From assembly GCF_900114535.1 (NCBI RefSeq), contig NZ_FOTK01000024.1:46341-110340 (forward strand): DNA of 64,000 bases, written 5' to 3'. Shown piece by piece: positions 8,843 to 19,692 of the stretch (positions are counted from its first letter, which is position 1; each line of letters begins with the position of its first letter). This DNA comes from Methylobacterium pseudosasicola (GTDB lineage: Bacteria; Pseudomonadota; Alphaproteobacteria; Rhizobiales; Beijerinckiaceae). The translations under genes and the position numbers were made by a program. A model generated the notes under the pieces. That model ran no database searches and had not been told where the DNA came from. It saw only the letters and a program-made list of their open reading frames with translations.

Positions 8843-10068
8843 GCGGCCTGATCCCGGTCGCCGAGGCGCTGGCGCGGGTCTTGGCGAGCGTCCCTGGTCC
8901 GGTCGAGGCCGAGACCGTTCCCCTGGCCCAGGCCGCCGGCCGGACGCTCGCCGCCGATGTCACGGCGGCCCGCACGCAGCCGCCGTTCCCGGCTTCCGCC
9001 ATGGACGGCTACGCGGTCCGCTTCGCCGATGCCGCGACCGTCGGTGCGAGCTTGCGGCTGATCGGGACGAGCGCGGCCGGGCACGGCTTTTCCGGCCGGA
9101 TCGGCCCCGGAGAGGCGGTGCGGATCTTCACAGGCGCACCGGTGCCTGAGGGGGCCGACGCGATCCTGATTCAGGAGGATGCGCAGGCCGAGGGCGACAC
9201 CGTCCGAGTGATGGAGGCGGTCGAGCAGAATCGCTTCATCCGCCGGGCCGGGCTCGACTTCACCGCCGGCGAGACCCTTCTGGTCGCCGGCATGAACCTC
9301 GACGCACGCCGCCTGGCGCTGGCGGCGGCGGCCGGCCATCCGCGCCTGTCGGTCCGGCGCCGGCCGCGCATCGCGATCCTCGCCACCGGCGACGAGCTGG
9401 TGGAGCCCGGCGCCGAACCGGCCTGGGACCAGATCGTCGCCTCGAACAGCCTGGCTCTGGCAGCCCTGGCCGCCGAGGCGGGCGCCGAGATCATCGATCT
9501 CGGCATCGCCGCGGACGATCACGGCGCCTTGGAAGACGCGTTCCGCCGTGCCCGCGAGGCCCGGGCCGACCTGCTGGTGACGCTGGGGGGGGCCTCGGTC
9601 GGCGACCACGACCTCGTGCAGGCGGCGCTCGCCAAGGAGGGATTGGAGCTTGGATTCTGGCGCGTGGCGCTCCGGCCGGGCAAGCCACTAATGCAGGGGC
9701 GCCTCGGCGCCATGCAGGTGATCGGCCTGCCGGGGAACCCGGTCTCGTCCATCGTCTGCGGGCTGCTCTTCGTGGTGCCGGCGATTCGGGCGCTCCAGGG
9801 CGACCCCCAGGCCGGCGCCGACCGCAGCGAACCGGCGACCCTCGGCCGCGACCTGCCGGCCAATGACGGCCGCGCCGACTACATGCGCGCGAACCTCGCC
9901 CTTGAGCCCGGCCGGCTGCCGGTGGCCTCACCCGAGCAGCGCCAGGATTCCTCGATGCTGGCGGTGCTCGGCCGCGCGGAAGCGCTGCTGATCCGCGTGC
10001 CCCACGAGCCGGCCGCGAAGGCGGGCGACCCGTGCCGGATCATCCGCCTGGACCGCCGGCTGCTCTGA
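8839..10068 (+). CDS. moeA: Molybdopterin molybdenumtransferase
   Basis: 409 aa. Inserts molybdate into adenylated molybdopterin, the last step of molybdenum cofactor synthesis. Recognisable segments are PPFPASAMDGYAVR, IFTGAPVPEGADAI, the ILATGDEL strand of the MoCF-binding domain, LVTLGGASVGDHD (the GGxSxGxxD loop) and GLPGNPVSS. A C-terminal domain IV is present. The true start is ATG 8839, overlapping the moaC stop; the open frame extends upstream without signals. In many Rhizobiales lexA follows moeA; here the next gene is on the other strand, 4 bases after the stop. Confidence 0.95.
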   Translation: MSGLIPVAEALARVLASVPGPVEAETVPLAQAAGRTLAADVTAARTQPPFPASAMDGYAVRFADAATVGASLRLIGTSAAGHGFSGRIGPGEAVRIFTGAPVPEGADAILIQEDAQAEGDTVRVMEAVEQNRFIRRAGLDFTAGETLLVAGMNLDARRLALAAAAGHPRLSVRRRPRIAILATGDELVEPGAEPAWDQIVASNSLALAALAAEAGAEIIDLGIAADDHGALEDAFRRAREARADLLVTLGGASVGDHDLVQAALAKEGLELGFWRVALRPGKPLMQGRLGAMQVIGLPGNPVSSIVCGLLFVVPAIRALQGDPQAGADRSEPATLGRDLPANDGRADYMRANLALEPGRLPVASPEQRQDSSMLAVLGRAEALLIRVPHEPAAKAGDPCRIIRLDRRLL

Positions 10069-10072
10069 CGGT

Positions 10073-11851
10073 TCACCGCACCACGCGCCAGACTTTCAGG
10101 GGGCCGGGCAGCGCGACCGGGTCCAGCCGGTCGGATTGAACCGCGCCGCGGGCGAGCCGGGTGGCGAAAGCCGGCTCGGCTTGGAGGTCGTCGGCGGGCC
10201 GGGACGGGCAGGCCACCAGGTAGCGGACCCGGAAGGCATCGAGCATCCGGTCGAGATCGGTCTCAGTCCCGCCCAGCCCCTCGATCGCCGCGGTGAGCCC
10301 CGGAATCGCCCGGTGATAGGGGGCGGCCACGATCGTGTGCGGCGTCCGCAGCAGGATCGACGGCCCCAAGAAGATCGGCGCCAACACGGTCCCAGCCGGG
10401 AGCGCCGCCAGGGGCCGCACGGCCGCGTCGCTCTGGCAGGCGAGGGCGCCGGCCGGATCGGTGGCGGTCCGCGAGGCCAGGGCAAGCCATTCGGCCAGCC
10501 CCACCGGGGCCAACCAGAGCGTGCTGACCAGGCATCCGCCGAGGACGAGAGCGCCCCAGCGGCGAAGGCCGCTCCCGGGTGCGGCGGCGAACGTCAATGC
10601 GCGGTCGATCACCGGCCCCGCCACCAGCGGCACGAAGCCGGAGGCGATGTAGAGCCCACGAAACTGGAAGAACCCGAGGATCAGACCGGGCCACAGGAAC
10701 AAGGCCGCCACCGACCAGGCCCGGCGCTGCGTACCGCGCCAAGCCATCCAGGTCGCAGCCAGCGTTGCGAGCAGGACCACTGGATAGAAAACCAGCATCT
10801 CCCACCGCCCCTGGGCGATGGATTTCGGCAGCGAGGCCATCTCATTGACGGTGAGCAGCCAGTGGTCTCGGACCAGGGCCGGCATGCCCGGGAACGGACC
10901 GTCCAGGCAGACCGGGAAGGCCAGGGCGAAGCCGCCGATCAGGAGGACACCGCAGAGAGCCGCCAGGGCAATCCGCGATCCGGCCGTTGCGAGACGGTGT
11001 CGGAGCACGGTCGCCGCCATCGCGAAGCCGAGGCCGCCGGCGGCGAGCGACAGCCAGGGCGGCGAGAGGGCGTCGCAATGTGTCGCTGTCCAGAGGGCGG
11101 GGGCCGTCTGCGCCGCGAAGAGGAGCGGCGCCCCGAGCCCGAGGCCCAGCCCGAACCCGGCGAGGCTGGGCAGGGCGGGACGTCCGCGCCAGCACCAGTC
11201 GCCGGCAAGGTACAGGGCGGCGAGCGCCAGATAGGGCAGCCCCTCCAGGCCCACCGCCAACGACAGCGCCGCCAATCCCCCGCCGACGAGGCCGGCCCGA
11301 AAGCCGCCGCTGATCAGGCAGAGGGCGAGGCCCAGCATCGCCAGGATCTGCACGTTGTGATGATCGACCCGGCCCGGCTGGAACTGGATGGCGATCCCAA
11401 AGGTCTGCGTCGCCACGAGGAGCGCGAGGAGGGCCGCCCGGCCCCCGAAATGGCTTTGGACGCCGCGATAGAGCAGGGCGCAGAACAGCCCGAACAGCAA
11501 CACCGGCCAGAAGGCGGCTATCAGCCCCTCGGCGAGCGCCTGACCGCAGAGCGGCGTCAGTGCCTGGATCAGCCCGGCCAAGGGCGCGTCCACGAGGCGG
11601 GACCAGTGGCTCGCTACGCCCTCGGGCGCGAGGAAGCGGTACTGGACGTTGTCGTACCAGCCCTGGCCGGCCAGGAGATCGCGCACTTCGACGAGCCGCA
11701 TGGCGTCGTCGGTATCGGGCACGCGCAGGTGCCGGATCGTGTCCCAGATGTCCTGCGGCGCGTTCATGGTCGCGAGCGCCAGGGCGAGGAGCAGCCACAG
11801 GAAGCGACGCGGATCGATCCGTGCCGGCGAGGCGGCGGCCGCGGGCGGCAT
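10073..11851 (-). CDS. Polytopic membrane protein, GT-C glycosyltransferase-like
   Basis: 592 aa, rich in hydrophobic segments (first at about residues 16-30, then about ten more through residue 450) with a soluble-looking C-terminal part. The first periplasmic loop contains PDTDDAMR (46-52) and the strand SHWSRLVDAPL. A second loop has GRVDHHNVQ. Acidic residues at the start of loop 1 next to the first membrane helix, and a polar motif in a later loop, are the hallmarks of GT-C enzymes that use polyprenyl-phosphate sugars. No specific substrate can be named and the similarity is by pattern only. It converges on moeA. Confidence 0.55.
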   Translation of the reverse strand: MPPAAAASPARIDPRRFLWLLLALALATMNAPQDIWDTIRHLRVPDTDDAMRLVEVRDLLAGQGWYDNVQYRFLAPEGVASHWSRLVDAPLAGLIQALTPLCGQALAEGLIAAFWPVLLFGLFCALLYRGVQSHFGGRAALLALLVATQTFGIAIQFQPGRVDHHNVQILAMLGLALCLISGGFRAGLVGGGLAALSLAVGLEGLPYLALAALYLAGDWCWRGRPALPSLAGFGLGLGLGAPLLFAAQTAPALWTATHCDALSPPWLSLAAGGLGFAMAATVLRHRLATAGSRIALAALCGVLLIGGFALAFPVCLDGPFPGMPALVRDHWLLTVNEMASLPKSIAQGRWEMLVFYPVVLLATLAATWMAWRGTQRRAWSVAALFLWPGLILGFFQFRGLYIASGFVPLVAGPVIDRALTFAAAPGSGLRRWGALVLGGCLVSTLWLAPVGLAEWLALASRTATDPAGALACQSDAAVRPLAALPAGTVLAPIFLGPSILLRTPHTIVAAPYHRAIPGLTAAIEGLGGTETDLDRMLDAFRVRYLVACPSRPADDLQAEPAFATRLARGAVQSDRLDPVALPGPLKVWRVVR

Positions 11852-12013
11852 CGTTGCGGGTTCCCGAACGCGCCGCGATCCGGCGCGGGATGAAGCCTGC
11901 GCGATCGGACTTAATGGCCGGTCAATCGACCGTAAGGCGGTTCCTTAACCATCCGTGCTCAATCTCCGCGCGAGCCGGCCGGGATTTGGCCGCGACGGCA
12001 GCCGGAGCAGGGG

Positions 12014-13516
12014 ATGAGCCACCACACCGAGACGCTGGTGATCGGCGCGGGGCCAGCGGGCCTCACCGCCGCTTACCTGCTGTCGAAGCAGGGGCGGTCA
12101 GTCACGGTGCTGGAGCGCGACCCGGCGCAGGTCGGTGGGATCTCGCGCACGGTCTCGCATAACGGCTACCTGTTCGATATCGGCGGGCACCGGTTCTTCT
12201 CGAAGTCCAAGGCGGTGGTCGATCTCTGGGATGAGATCCTGCCCAACGACTTCATCGAGCGCCCGCGGCTGTCGCGGATCTACTATCGGGGCAAATACTA
12301 CGCCTATCCGCTCAAGGCCTTCGAGGCGCTGCGCAATCTCGGCCTGCTTACCAGCGCGGCCTGCGTCGCCTCCTACCTGTATGCCCGCATGAGGCCGGTG
12401 CGCGACCCGAAGAACTTCCACGCCTGGGTGCGCAACCAGTTCGGCGAGCGGCTGTTCGCGATCTTCTTCAAGACCTACACCGAGAAGGTGTGGGGCATGT
12501 CCTGCGACGCGATCTCGGCGGATTGGGCGGCGCAGCGCATCAAGGGTCTCGATCTCGGCGCGGCAATCCGCGACGGCGTGAAGCGCTCCCTCGGCCTGCG
12601 CAAGGCGCAGAAGGCGGGCGGCCCGGTGATCAAGACGCTGATCGAGTCGTTCCGTTATCCGCGCCGCGGCCCCGGCATGATGTGGGAGGCCGCCGCCGCC
12701 AAGATCCAGGCCCGGGGCGGGCGCGTGCTCCTCGACCGCGGCGTCGATTCCCTCAGCTACGATGCCGGCACCGGCATCTGGACGGTGGCCGCCCGCAGCG
12801 CCGATGGCAGCCGCGAGACCTTCACGGCTCGCCACGTGATCTCGTCGGCGCCGGTGCGGGAGCTGGTGGATTCGATCCGCCCGCGTCCGCTCAGCACCTT
12901 CAACGCACGGTCCCTCAAGTACCGCGACTTCCTGACCGTCGCGCTCATCGCAAAATCCCAAAAAAACTTCCCGGATAACTGGATCTACATCCACGATCCG
13001 TCGGTGCAGGTCGGGCGGGTGCAGAACTTCCGTTCCTGGTCGCCCGAGATGGTGCCGGACGCGGATCACACCTGCCTCGGCCTCGAATATTTCTGCTTCG
13101 AGGGCGACGGGCTCTGGACCGCCTCGGACGACGAGCTGGTGGCCTTGGCCAAGCGCGAGATCGGCCAGATCGGCCTGATCGACCCGGCCGACGTGGTCGA
13201 TGCCTGCGTGGTCCGGCAGCCCAAGGCCTATCCGGTCTACGACGAGGATTATGCCGGCCACGTCGTGACCGTGCGCCGCGAGCTGGAGCGGGATTTCCCG
13301 AGCCTGCACCTCGTCGGCCGCAACGGCATGCACAAGTACAACAACCAGGACCACGCGATGATGACCGCGATGCTGACCGTGGAGAACATTCTCTGCGGCC
13401 GGCGCCGGCACGATGTCTGGCAGGTCAACGAGGACGCGGAATACACCGAGTCCGGCGTGTCCGGCGCTCAGGCCGCTCTGGGCAGCGAGCGGCTCGTCCC
13501 CCGCAAGGTCGCCTGA
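12014..13516 (+). CDS. FAD-dependent oxidoreductase, UDP-galactopyranose mutase/amine oxidase-like
   Basis: 500 aa. The N-terminus is a classic dinucleotide-binding fold: VIGAGPAGLTAAYLL (about residues 7-21) followed by the acidic VLERD and GGISRTV. GGHRFFSKSK follows directly, as in FAD proteins of the protoporphyrinogen-oxidase/UDP-galactopyranose mutase superfamily. The C-terminal FAD contact is GRNGMHKYNNQDHAM. Such proteins are often encoded near polysaccharide genes, which fits the preceding divergent GT-C-like gene, but the substrate is unknown. The start ATG is preceded by GGAGCAGGGG. Confidence 0.75.
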   Translation: MSHHTETLVIGAGPAGLTAAYLLSKQGRSVTVLERDPAQVGGISRTVSHNGYLFDIGGHRFFSKSKAVVDLWDEILPNDFIERPRLSRIYYRGKYYAYPLKAFEALRNLGLLTSAACVASYLYARMRPVRDPKNFHAWVRNQFGERLFAIFFKTYTEKVWGMSCDAISADWAAQRIKGLDLGAAIRDGVKRSLGLRKAQKAGGPVIKTLIESFRYPRRGPGMMWEAAAAKIQARGGRVLLDRGVDSLSYDAGTGIWTVAARSADGSRETFTARHVISSAPVRELVDSIRPRPLSTFNARSLKYRDFLTVALIAKSQKNFPDNWIYIHDPSVQVGRVQNFRSWSPEMVPDADHTCLGLEYFCFEGDGLWTASDDELVALAKREIGQIGLIDPADVVDACVVRQPKAYPVYDEDYAGHVVTVRRELERDFPSLHLVGRNGMHKYNNQDHAMMTAMLTVENILCGRRRHDVWQVNEDAEYTESGVSGAQAALGSERLVPRKVA

Positions 13517-13629
13517 CACGCGACAGGTGCGAGCGCGCGTCACCACCGCAACTTGCCGGTTGGCGCGCGTCGTCTATGTCCGATCCGGCAACGCCCGACA
13601 CCAAGGGCGACGGGGAGGAATATTCGACG

Positions 13630-14913
13630 ATGCGTTCGCTGATCATCGCTGCGCTCTGGGCGGGTGTCGCCATGCCCGCCATCGCCGTGCCGGCCCTCGC
13701 GCAGGGCGCGGCGCCGGCCGAGACCAAGGCCAAGGCCGACGATCTGGAGAAGCTGCAGAGCTTCCGCAGCACCGACACCCAGGCGGCCCCCGAGATCCCG
13801 CAGACCGGCCGCCGGGCCGACGCGATCCGCAAGACGCTCGGCAAGATCAAGCTCCCCGAGGGCTTCAAGATCGACCTCTACGCCGTGGTGCCGGATGCCC
13901 GCGCCATCGCGGTCGGCCCCAATGCCGGCGTGCTGTTCGTCGGCACCCGTAAGAACAAGGTCTACACCGTCACCGACCGCGACAAGGACCGGGTCGCCGA
14001 CGAGGTTCGCGCCTTCGCGCCGGGCATCACCTTTAAGATCCCCAACGGCGTCTGCTTCTCGAAGGACGGCGTGCTCACCGTGGTCGAGCAAAACCGTGTG
14101 CTGGCCTTCCCGGCCGCCGAGTTTTTTTATGAAAATCCCGACGTTGCCGCCGGTATTCTCGTGAAGGAAGGCGCGCTGATTCCGGCTGCCGAAGAGAGCT
14201 TCAACCACACCGCCCGGGTCTGCCGGGTCGGGGCCGACGGCAAGACCTACATCGCGCTCGGCCAGCCCTACAACGTGCCCCCGGCCGAGAAGATGGACCT
14301 GTACCGGAAGGCCGGCATCGGCGGCATTATCCGCATCGATGCCGACGGCAAGAACCGCGAGGTCTACGCCACCGGCATCCGCAACTCGGTGGGCATGGAT
14401 TTCGCCACCGACAAGTCGCTCTGGTTCACCGACAACCAGGTCGACGGCATGGGTGACGACAAGCCGCCGGGCGAGCTGAACCACGCCACCAAGGCCGGCG
14501 AGAATTTCGGCTTCCCCTGGTACGGCGGCGGCGCGGTCCGCACCGTCGAGTACAAGGACCAGACCCCGCCCACCGATGCGGTCCCCCCGGTCGCCGAATT
14601 GCCGCCCCACGCGGCCGATCTCGGCATGACCTTCTACAACGGCAAGCAGTTCCCGGCCTCGTACAAGGGCGGGATCTTCATCGCCGAGCACGGCTCCTGG
14701 AACCGCACCGAGCCGGTGGGCGCCCGGGTGATGTTCGCTCCCATGGGCGCGGACGGGAAGCTCGGCGCGGTCAAGCCGTTCGCGGAGGGCTGGCTCACCG
14801 GCGACGGCGAATATCTCGGCCGCCCGGTGGACGTGGCGGTGATGCTCGACGGCTCGCTGCTGGTCTCGGACGATGCCGCCGGGGCGATTTATCGGATTTC
14901 GTACGAGAAATAA
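13630..14913 (+). CDS. Secreted PQQ-dependent sugar (sorbosone/glucose-type) dehydrogenase
   Basis: 427 aa with a cleavable signal peptide (SLIIAALWAGVAMPAIAVPALA, cut after ALA). The mature part is a six-bladed beta-propeller of the soluble glucose/L-sorbosone dehydrogenase type: FKIDLYAVVPDARAIAVGP, FVGTRKNKVY, KIPNGVCF, TGIRNSVGMDF, WFTDNQVDG, IAEHGSWNR and LVSDDAAGAIYRI. These oxidise sugars or aldehydes in the periplasm using pyrroloquinoline quinone. I choose ATG 13630 over the upstream ATG at 13576 because AGGAA sits 9 bases before it and the signal peptide then starts correctly. A cytochrome c gene follows and may take the electrons. Confidence 0.85.
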   Translation: MRSLIIAALWAGVAMPAIAVPALAQGAAPAETKAKADDLEKLQSFRSTDTQAAPEIPQTGRRADAIRKTLGKIKLPEGFKIDLYAVVPDARAIAVGPNAGVLFVGTRKNKVYTVTDRDKDRVADEVRAFAPGITFKIPNGVCFSKDGVLTVVEQNRVLAFPAAEFFYENPDVAAGILVKEGALIPAAEESFNHTARVCRVGADGKTYIALGQPYNVPPAEKMDLYRKAGIGGIIRIDADGKNREVYATGIRNSVGMDFATDKSLWFTDNQVDGMGDDKPPGELNHATKAGENFGFPWYGGGAVRTVEYKDQTPPTDAVPPVAELPPHAADLGMTFYNGKQFPASYKGGIFIAEHGSWNRTEPVGARVMFAPMGADGKLGAVKPFAEGWLTGDGEYLGRPVDVAVMLDGSLLVSDDAAGAIYRISYEK

Positions 14914-14921
14914 GGGCGCTT

Positions 14922-15032
14922 TCCCTCCCCCTTGTGGGGAGGGACCGAGGGTGGGGGTGGTTCCGGATCTGCCGCCGCGGTGCCTCCTGCACCACCCCCA
15001 CCTCCAACTCCTCCCCGCAAGGGGGAGGAGAG
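14922..15032. repeat. Large imperfect inverted repeat between sugar dehydrogenase and cytochrome c genes
   Basis: Left arm about 14922-14962 (CCTCCCCCTTGTGGGGAGGG then GGGTGGGGGTGG) and right arm about 14990-15032 (the complement, CCACCCCCACCTCCAACTCC then CCCCGCAAGGGGGAGGAG). Each arm also contains its own small hairpin (CCCCTTG..GGGG). The arms are about 40 bases and match with a few differences, around a loop of about 28 bases. This looks like a mobile palindromic element rather than a terminator; it would form a very stable structure in a shared transcript. Confidence 0.75.
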
Positions 15033-15059
15033 TTCCGTCGCGCAAGCCGAGCCCATTCG

Positions 15060-15377
15060 ATGATCCGCCCGCTTCTCCTCCTCGCCGCTCTGCTCGTCCC
15101 ATTCTCGGCTCAGGCCGGAGACGCCGCCCTCGGGCGCAAGAAGGCCACCGCCTGCCAGACCTGCCACGGGATGGACGGGCTCTCGAAGCTGCCGGAGGCG
15201 CCGAACCTCGCCGGCCAGGTCGAGCCCTACCTGGTGAAGGCCCTCACCGAGTACCGCGACGGCAAGCGGCAGAACGAGATCATGAACGTGGTCGCCAAGG
15301 AGCTGTCGGACGCCGATATTGCGAACCTGGCGGCGTATTATGCCGGCATCCAGATCGACGTGCTGCCGCCGGGGTAA
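15060..15377 (+). CDS. Small periplasmic class I cytochrome c
   Basis: 105 aa. The signal peptide (MIRPLLLLAALLVPFSAQA) is followed by a mature domain of about 85 residues with one heme site CQTCH (mature Cys about residue 34-37 of the precursor), a conserved PNLAGQVEPYLVKAL segment and a C-terminal Met-containing helix (NEIMNVVAKELSDADIANLAAYYA). This is the pattern of small cytochrome c4/c553-like electron carriers. It lies 146 bases downstream of the PQQ dehydrogenase across an inverted repeat, so it is a reasonable electron acceptor for it (inference). The frame is open further upstream, but the signal peptide decides the start at ATG 15060. Confidence 0.85.
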   Translation: MIRPLLLLAALLVPFSAQAGDAALGRKKATACQTCHGMDGLSKLPEAPNLAGQVEPYLVKALTEYRDGKRQNEIMNVVAKELSDADIANLAAYYAGIQIDVLPPG

Positions 15378-15400
15378 AAACTTTTCCCGCGCCCCACACC

Positions 15401-15490
15401 GTCATTGCGAGCGCAGCGAAGCAACCCAGGGCGGCGCGCGATCTCAGGACGTAGCGTTTCACTGGGTTGCTTCGCTGCGCTCGCAATGAC
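15401..15490. repeat. Palindromic interspersed element, copy 1
   Basis: A 90-base element with arms of about 28 bases (GTCATTGCGAGCGCAGCGAA... and its exact complement ending ...TCGCAATGAC) around an asymmetric loop of about 32 bases. The same arms occur at 53379-53468, where the loop reads in the opposite orientation. It lies between the convergent cytochrome c and lepA genes, where it may act as a bidirectional terminator. Confidence 0.85.
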
Positions 15491-15604
15491 GGGCGCCGCC
15501 GGTTTCAGTTCAAGAACCGGGCATCAGGTCCGGACGCGGAAGCTCAATCAGACCCCGGGTCTTCCCCATGGCAATCGGGGACAAGCGCAGCACGAGCCCG
15601 TCGC

Positions 15605-17407
<1,803 letters not shown>

Positions 17408-17626
17408 CGGCATTCCGTTCGGGCGCGCGACGGCGCGCACCGTCTGACGTCTGGGCGTGTTCGGATAGGTCGGCTCACGCGCGAGATAGCAGCGCCGCGG
17501 GAACGCGCCAAGCGCGCCGGCCGGCGCCATACGATCGGGCCGGGACAAACGACGAGACGGGAGCCGGTCGATCCGGCCCCCGCCTGTCGGCAGCGTCCCG
17601 CCGGTTCCGGCGGATTTCTGAGGCGA

Positions 17627-17827
17627 TCAGCGACCGCGGTCGCGGATCAGGCGCTCGATCTCGGCCTCACCGTGGGTCCGGGCCTTCGACTCGGTCGGAT
17701 GCTTCCGGTCCGAACGCTGGTGCAATTTGCCGTGCTTGCGGATGCTCCATTGGAACATTGCGCCGCTCTCGCCGACCGGCTGCACATCGAGGCTGAAAGG
17801 ATAGGTGTCTGTCTGTGTCTCGCTCAT
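17627..17827 (-). CDS. Small conserved hydrophilic protein
   Basis: 66 aa from ATG 17827 (MSETQTDTYPFSLD). A central FQWSIRKHGKLHQRSDRKHPTE stretch (in pieces) looks like a compact beta-type domain, and the C-terminus EIERLIRDRGR is charged and helical. No signal peptide or membrane segment. I believe it is a real gene because the amino acid composition is balanced, unlike antisense shadows. Short proteins of this kind occur beside lepA or other housekeeping genes in Rhizobiales, but I know of no function. It lies between lepA and the HugZ-like gene on the same strand. Confidence 0.6.
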   Translation of the reverse strand: MSETQTDTYPFSLDVQPVGESGAMFQWSIRKHGKLHQRSDRKHPTESKARTHGEAEIERLIRDRGR

Positions 17828-17884
17828 GGCGCGGATATGGTGCACCCGGCCTCACTTCGCCATGCCTGAGGGCGATCTCGGGCG

Positions 17885-18676
17885 TTACGTTTCTGCCGGA
17901 CCGCCACCGCCGCGCGCCTGCGCCGCCATCGCGACGAGGCTCTTGCGCAGGGCGCCCATATCGGTGACCCGCTCCGGATAGACCACCCGCGCGGTCCGCT
18001 CCCCGGCCATCAGGTCCATGCCCTCCGGGTCGAGCCCGGTGAGGCGCCAGGGCAGGCCGGCCTCCGCGCCCGCCGCCGCAGCGTAGAGCGCCAGCGCGTC
18101 GGCATGGTCGGCGTTCATGTGCTCGACCGCGCCGCGCTCGCCCGCCGCGATGGCCTCCGCGCCGGTGAGGTCCAAAAGCAATTCTTCGCGGGTCAGCGTC
18201 GCAGCCTTCGCAAAACCGCCATTGAGATGGCCGGCCTTCGCAGACACTGCGAAGAATCCGAAATCCGGGAAGTCGGCGTAGAGCTTCGCCTTCGGATGGC
18301 GCGCCAGGAACCGCTCCCGCGCCCGCACGTCCTTCGTCTGGACGGCCTCGCCGACGACGGTGAGCCGCGGATGCGCCAGTGGATCGCCCTTGCCGCCCTG
18401 GGAGAACAGCAGCGAGCAGCGCGGATCAGCCAGCAGGTTGCGGGTATGCGCCGAGAGCCGCGACAGCAGCATCAGCGGCGTACCGTCCTGGTCGGTGGCG
18501 ATGGTGACCAGCGACGCGAAGGGCGTCCCGTCCTGGTCCAGGGTCGCCAGCGCGCCGGAGCGGATGCTCCGCAGCAGCATCCGGGACAAGCCGATGGCGT
18601 CGAAGGGCGCGTCGGCCGCGGGAAGCGGGCGCGCCGGCTCGCGCTGTTCCGACGCACCTGTGCTCACGTCCGCCAT
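17885..18676 (-). CDS. HugZ-like heme/flavin protein (pyridoxamine 5'-phosphate oxidase fold plus DUF2470)
   Basis: 263 aa. The first two thirds are an FMN-binding split barrel (SGALATLDQDGTPFASLVTIATDQDGTPLML, HTRNLLADPRCSLLF, PRLTVVGEA in pieces), the fold shared by pyridoxamine-phosphate oxidases and the heme-degrading HugZ proteins. The last 90 residues form a DUF2470 domain with HMNADHADALALYA. HugZ-type proteins bind or degrade heme, so a role in heme or flavin chemistry is likely but unproved. The start ATG 18676 is chosen because GGGAGGGA precedes it; the frame extends 10 codons further. Confidence 0.75.
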   Translation of the reverse strand: MADVSTGASEQREPARPLPAADAPFDAIGLSRMLLRSIRSGALATLDQDGTPFASLVTIATDQDGTPLMLLSRLSAHTRNLLADPRCSLLFSQGGKGDPLAHPRLTVVGEAVQTKDVRARERFLARHPKAKLYADFPDFGFFAVSAKAGHLNGGFAKAATLTREELLLDLTGAEAIAAGERGAVEHMNADHADALALYAAAAGAEAGLPWRLTGLDPEGMDLMAGERTARVVYPERVTDMGALRKSLVAMAAQARGGGGPAET

Positions 18677-18965
18677 CGAATCCCTCCCGTTTCGAACCGC
18701 CGCCACAATCCTGCAGCATGGTAGCGATGGGATAGCCGGCGCACGAGCGCCGCGGCCCGCGTCAGATCGGCCTTTACGGCCAAGCTATGACCGCCGCTCG
18801 CTTTTTCCGATCGACCGTACTAAAGCACCTGTCCCGTTGCGCGAACCGGGCGGCGCCGAGACCGGCCTGGTTCGCACGTCCGCCTGCCCCTCGGGGGCCG
18901 GGGTGAAGCGCGGCCCGCGCGAACAGCCGGGACCGCGCTTGAGCCCGTTCATTCAGGGATCGCGC

Positions 18966-19676
18966 ATGCCAACCATCGCCCTCGTCGACGACGACCGGAA
19001 CATCCTCACCTCCGTGTCGATCGCGCTTGAGACCGAAGGCTACCGCATCCAGACCTACACCGACGGCGCCTCCGCCCTCGACGGTCTGCGGCACTCCCCG
19101 CCGGACCTCGCGATCTTCGACATCAAGATGCCGCGCATGGACGGGATGGAGCTTCTCAGGCGCCTGCGGCAGAAATCGGACCTTCCGGTGATCTTTCTGA
19201 CCTCGAAGGACGAGGAGATCGACGAATTGTTCGGTCTCAAGATGGGCGCGGACGATTTCATCCATAAGCCGTTCTCGCAGCGCCTGCTGGTGGAGCGGGT
19301 CAAGGCGGTGCTCCGGCGCTTCGCCAAGGAGCCGGCCGGTTCCACCCCGCGGGGCGAGGCCGAGGTCGCGGCCCGCTCGCTGGAGCGCGGCTCGCTGATG
19401 ATGGATCCGGAGCGCCATACCTGCACCTGGAAGGGCGAGCCGGTGACGCTCACCGTCACGGAATTCCTGATCCTCCAGGCGCTCGCCCATCGCCCCGGCG
19501 TCGTGAAGAGCCGCAACGCCCTGATGGATGCGGCCTATGACGACCAAGTCTATGTCGACGACCGCACCATCGACAGCCACATCAAGCGCCTGCGCAAGAA
19601 GTTCAAAGTGACCGACCAGAGCTTCGACATGATCGAGACGCTCTACGGCGTCGGCTACCGGTTCAAGGAGGCGTGA
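18966..19676 (+). CDS. chvI: Two-component response regulator ChvI
   Basis: 236 aa. OmpR-family regulator: N-terminal receiver domain with VDDDRN at the start, the phospho-acceptor Asp in FDIKMPRMDG (about residue 52), FLTSKDEE and KPFSQRLL, then a winged-helix DNA-binding domain ending in TLYGVGYRFKE. In Rhizobiales the ChvG/ChvI pair senses acid or envelope stress and controls exopolysaccharide, motility and host-interaction genes. The neighbour 16 bases downstream is its kinase chvG, and hprK and EIIA follow, the conserved Rhizobiales order. The open frame extends far upstream, but ATG 18966 begins the receiver domain. Confidence 0.95.
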   Translation: MPTIALVDDDRNILTSVSIALETEGYRIQTYTDGASALDGLRHSPPDLAIFDIKMPRMDGMELLRRLRQKSDLPVIFLTSKDEEIDELFGLKMGADDFIHKPFSQRLLVERVKAVLRRFAKEPAGSTPRGEAEVAARSLERGSLMMDPERHTCTWKGEPVTLTVTEFLILQALAHRPGVVKSRNALMDAAYDDQVYVDDRTIDSHIKRLRKKFKVTDQSFDMIETLYGVGYRFKEA

Positions 19677-19692
19677 TCCAAGGATCCGCTCC

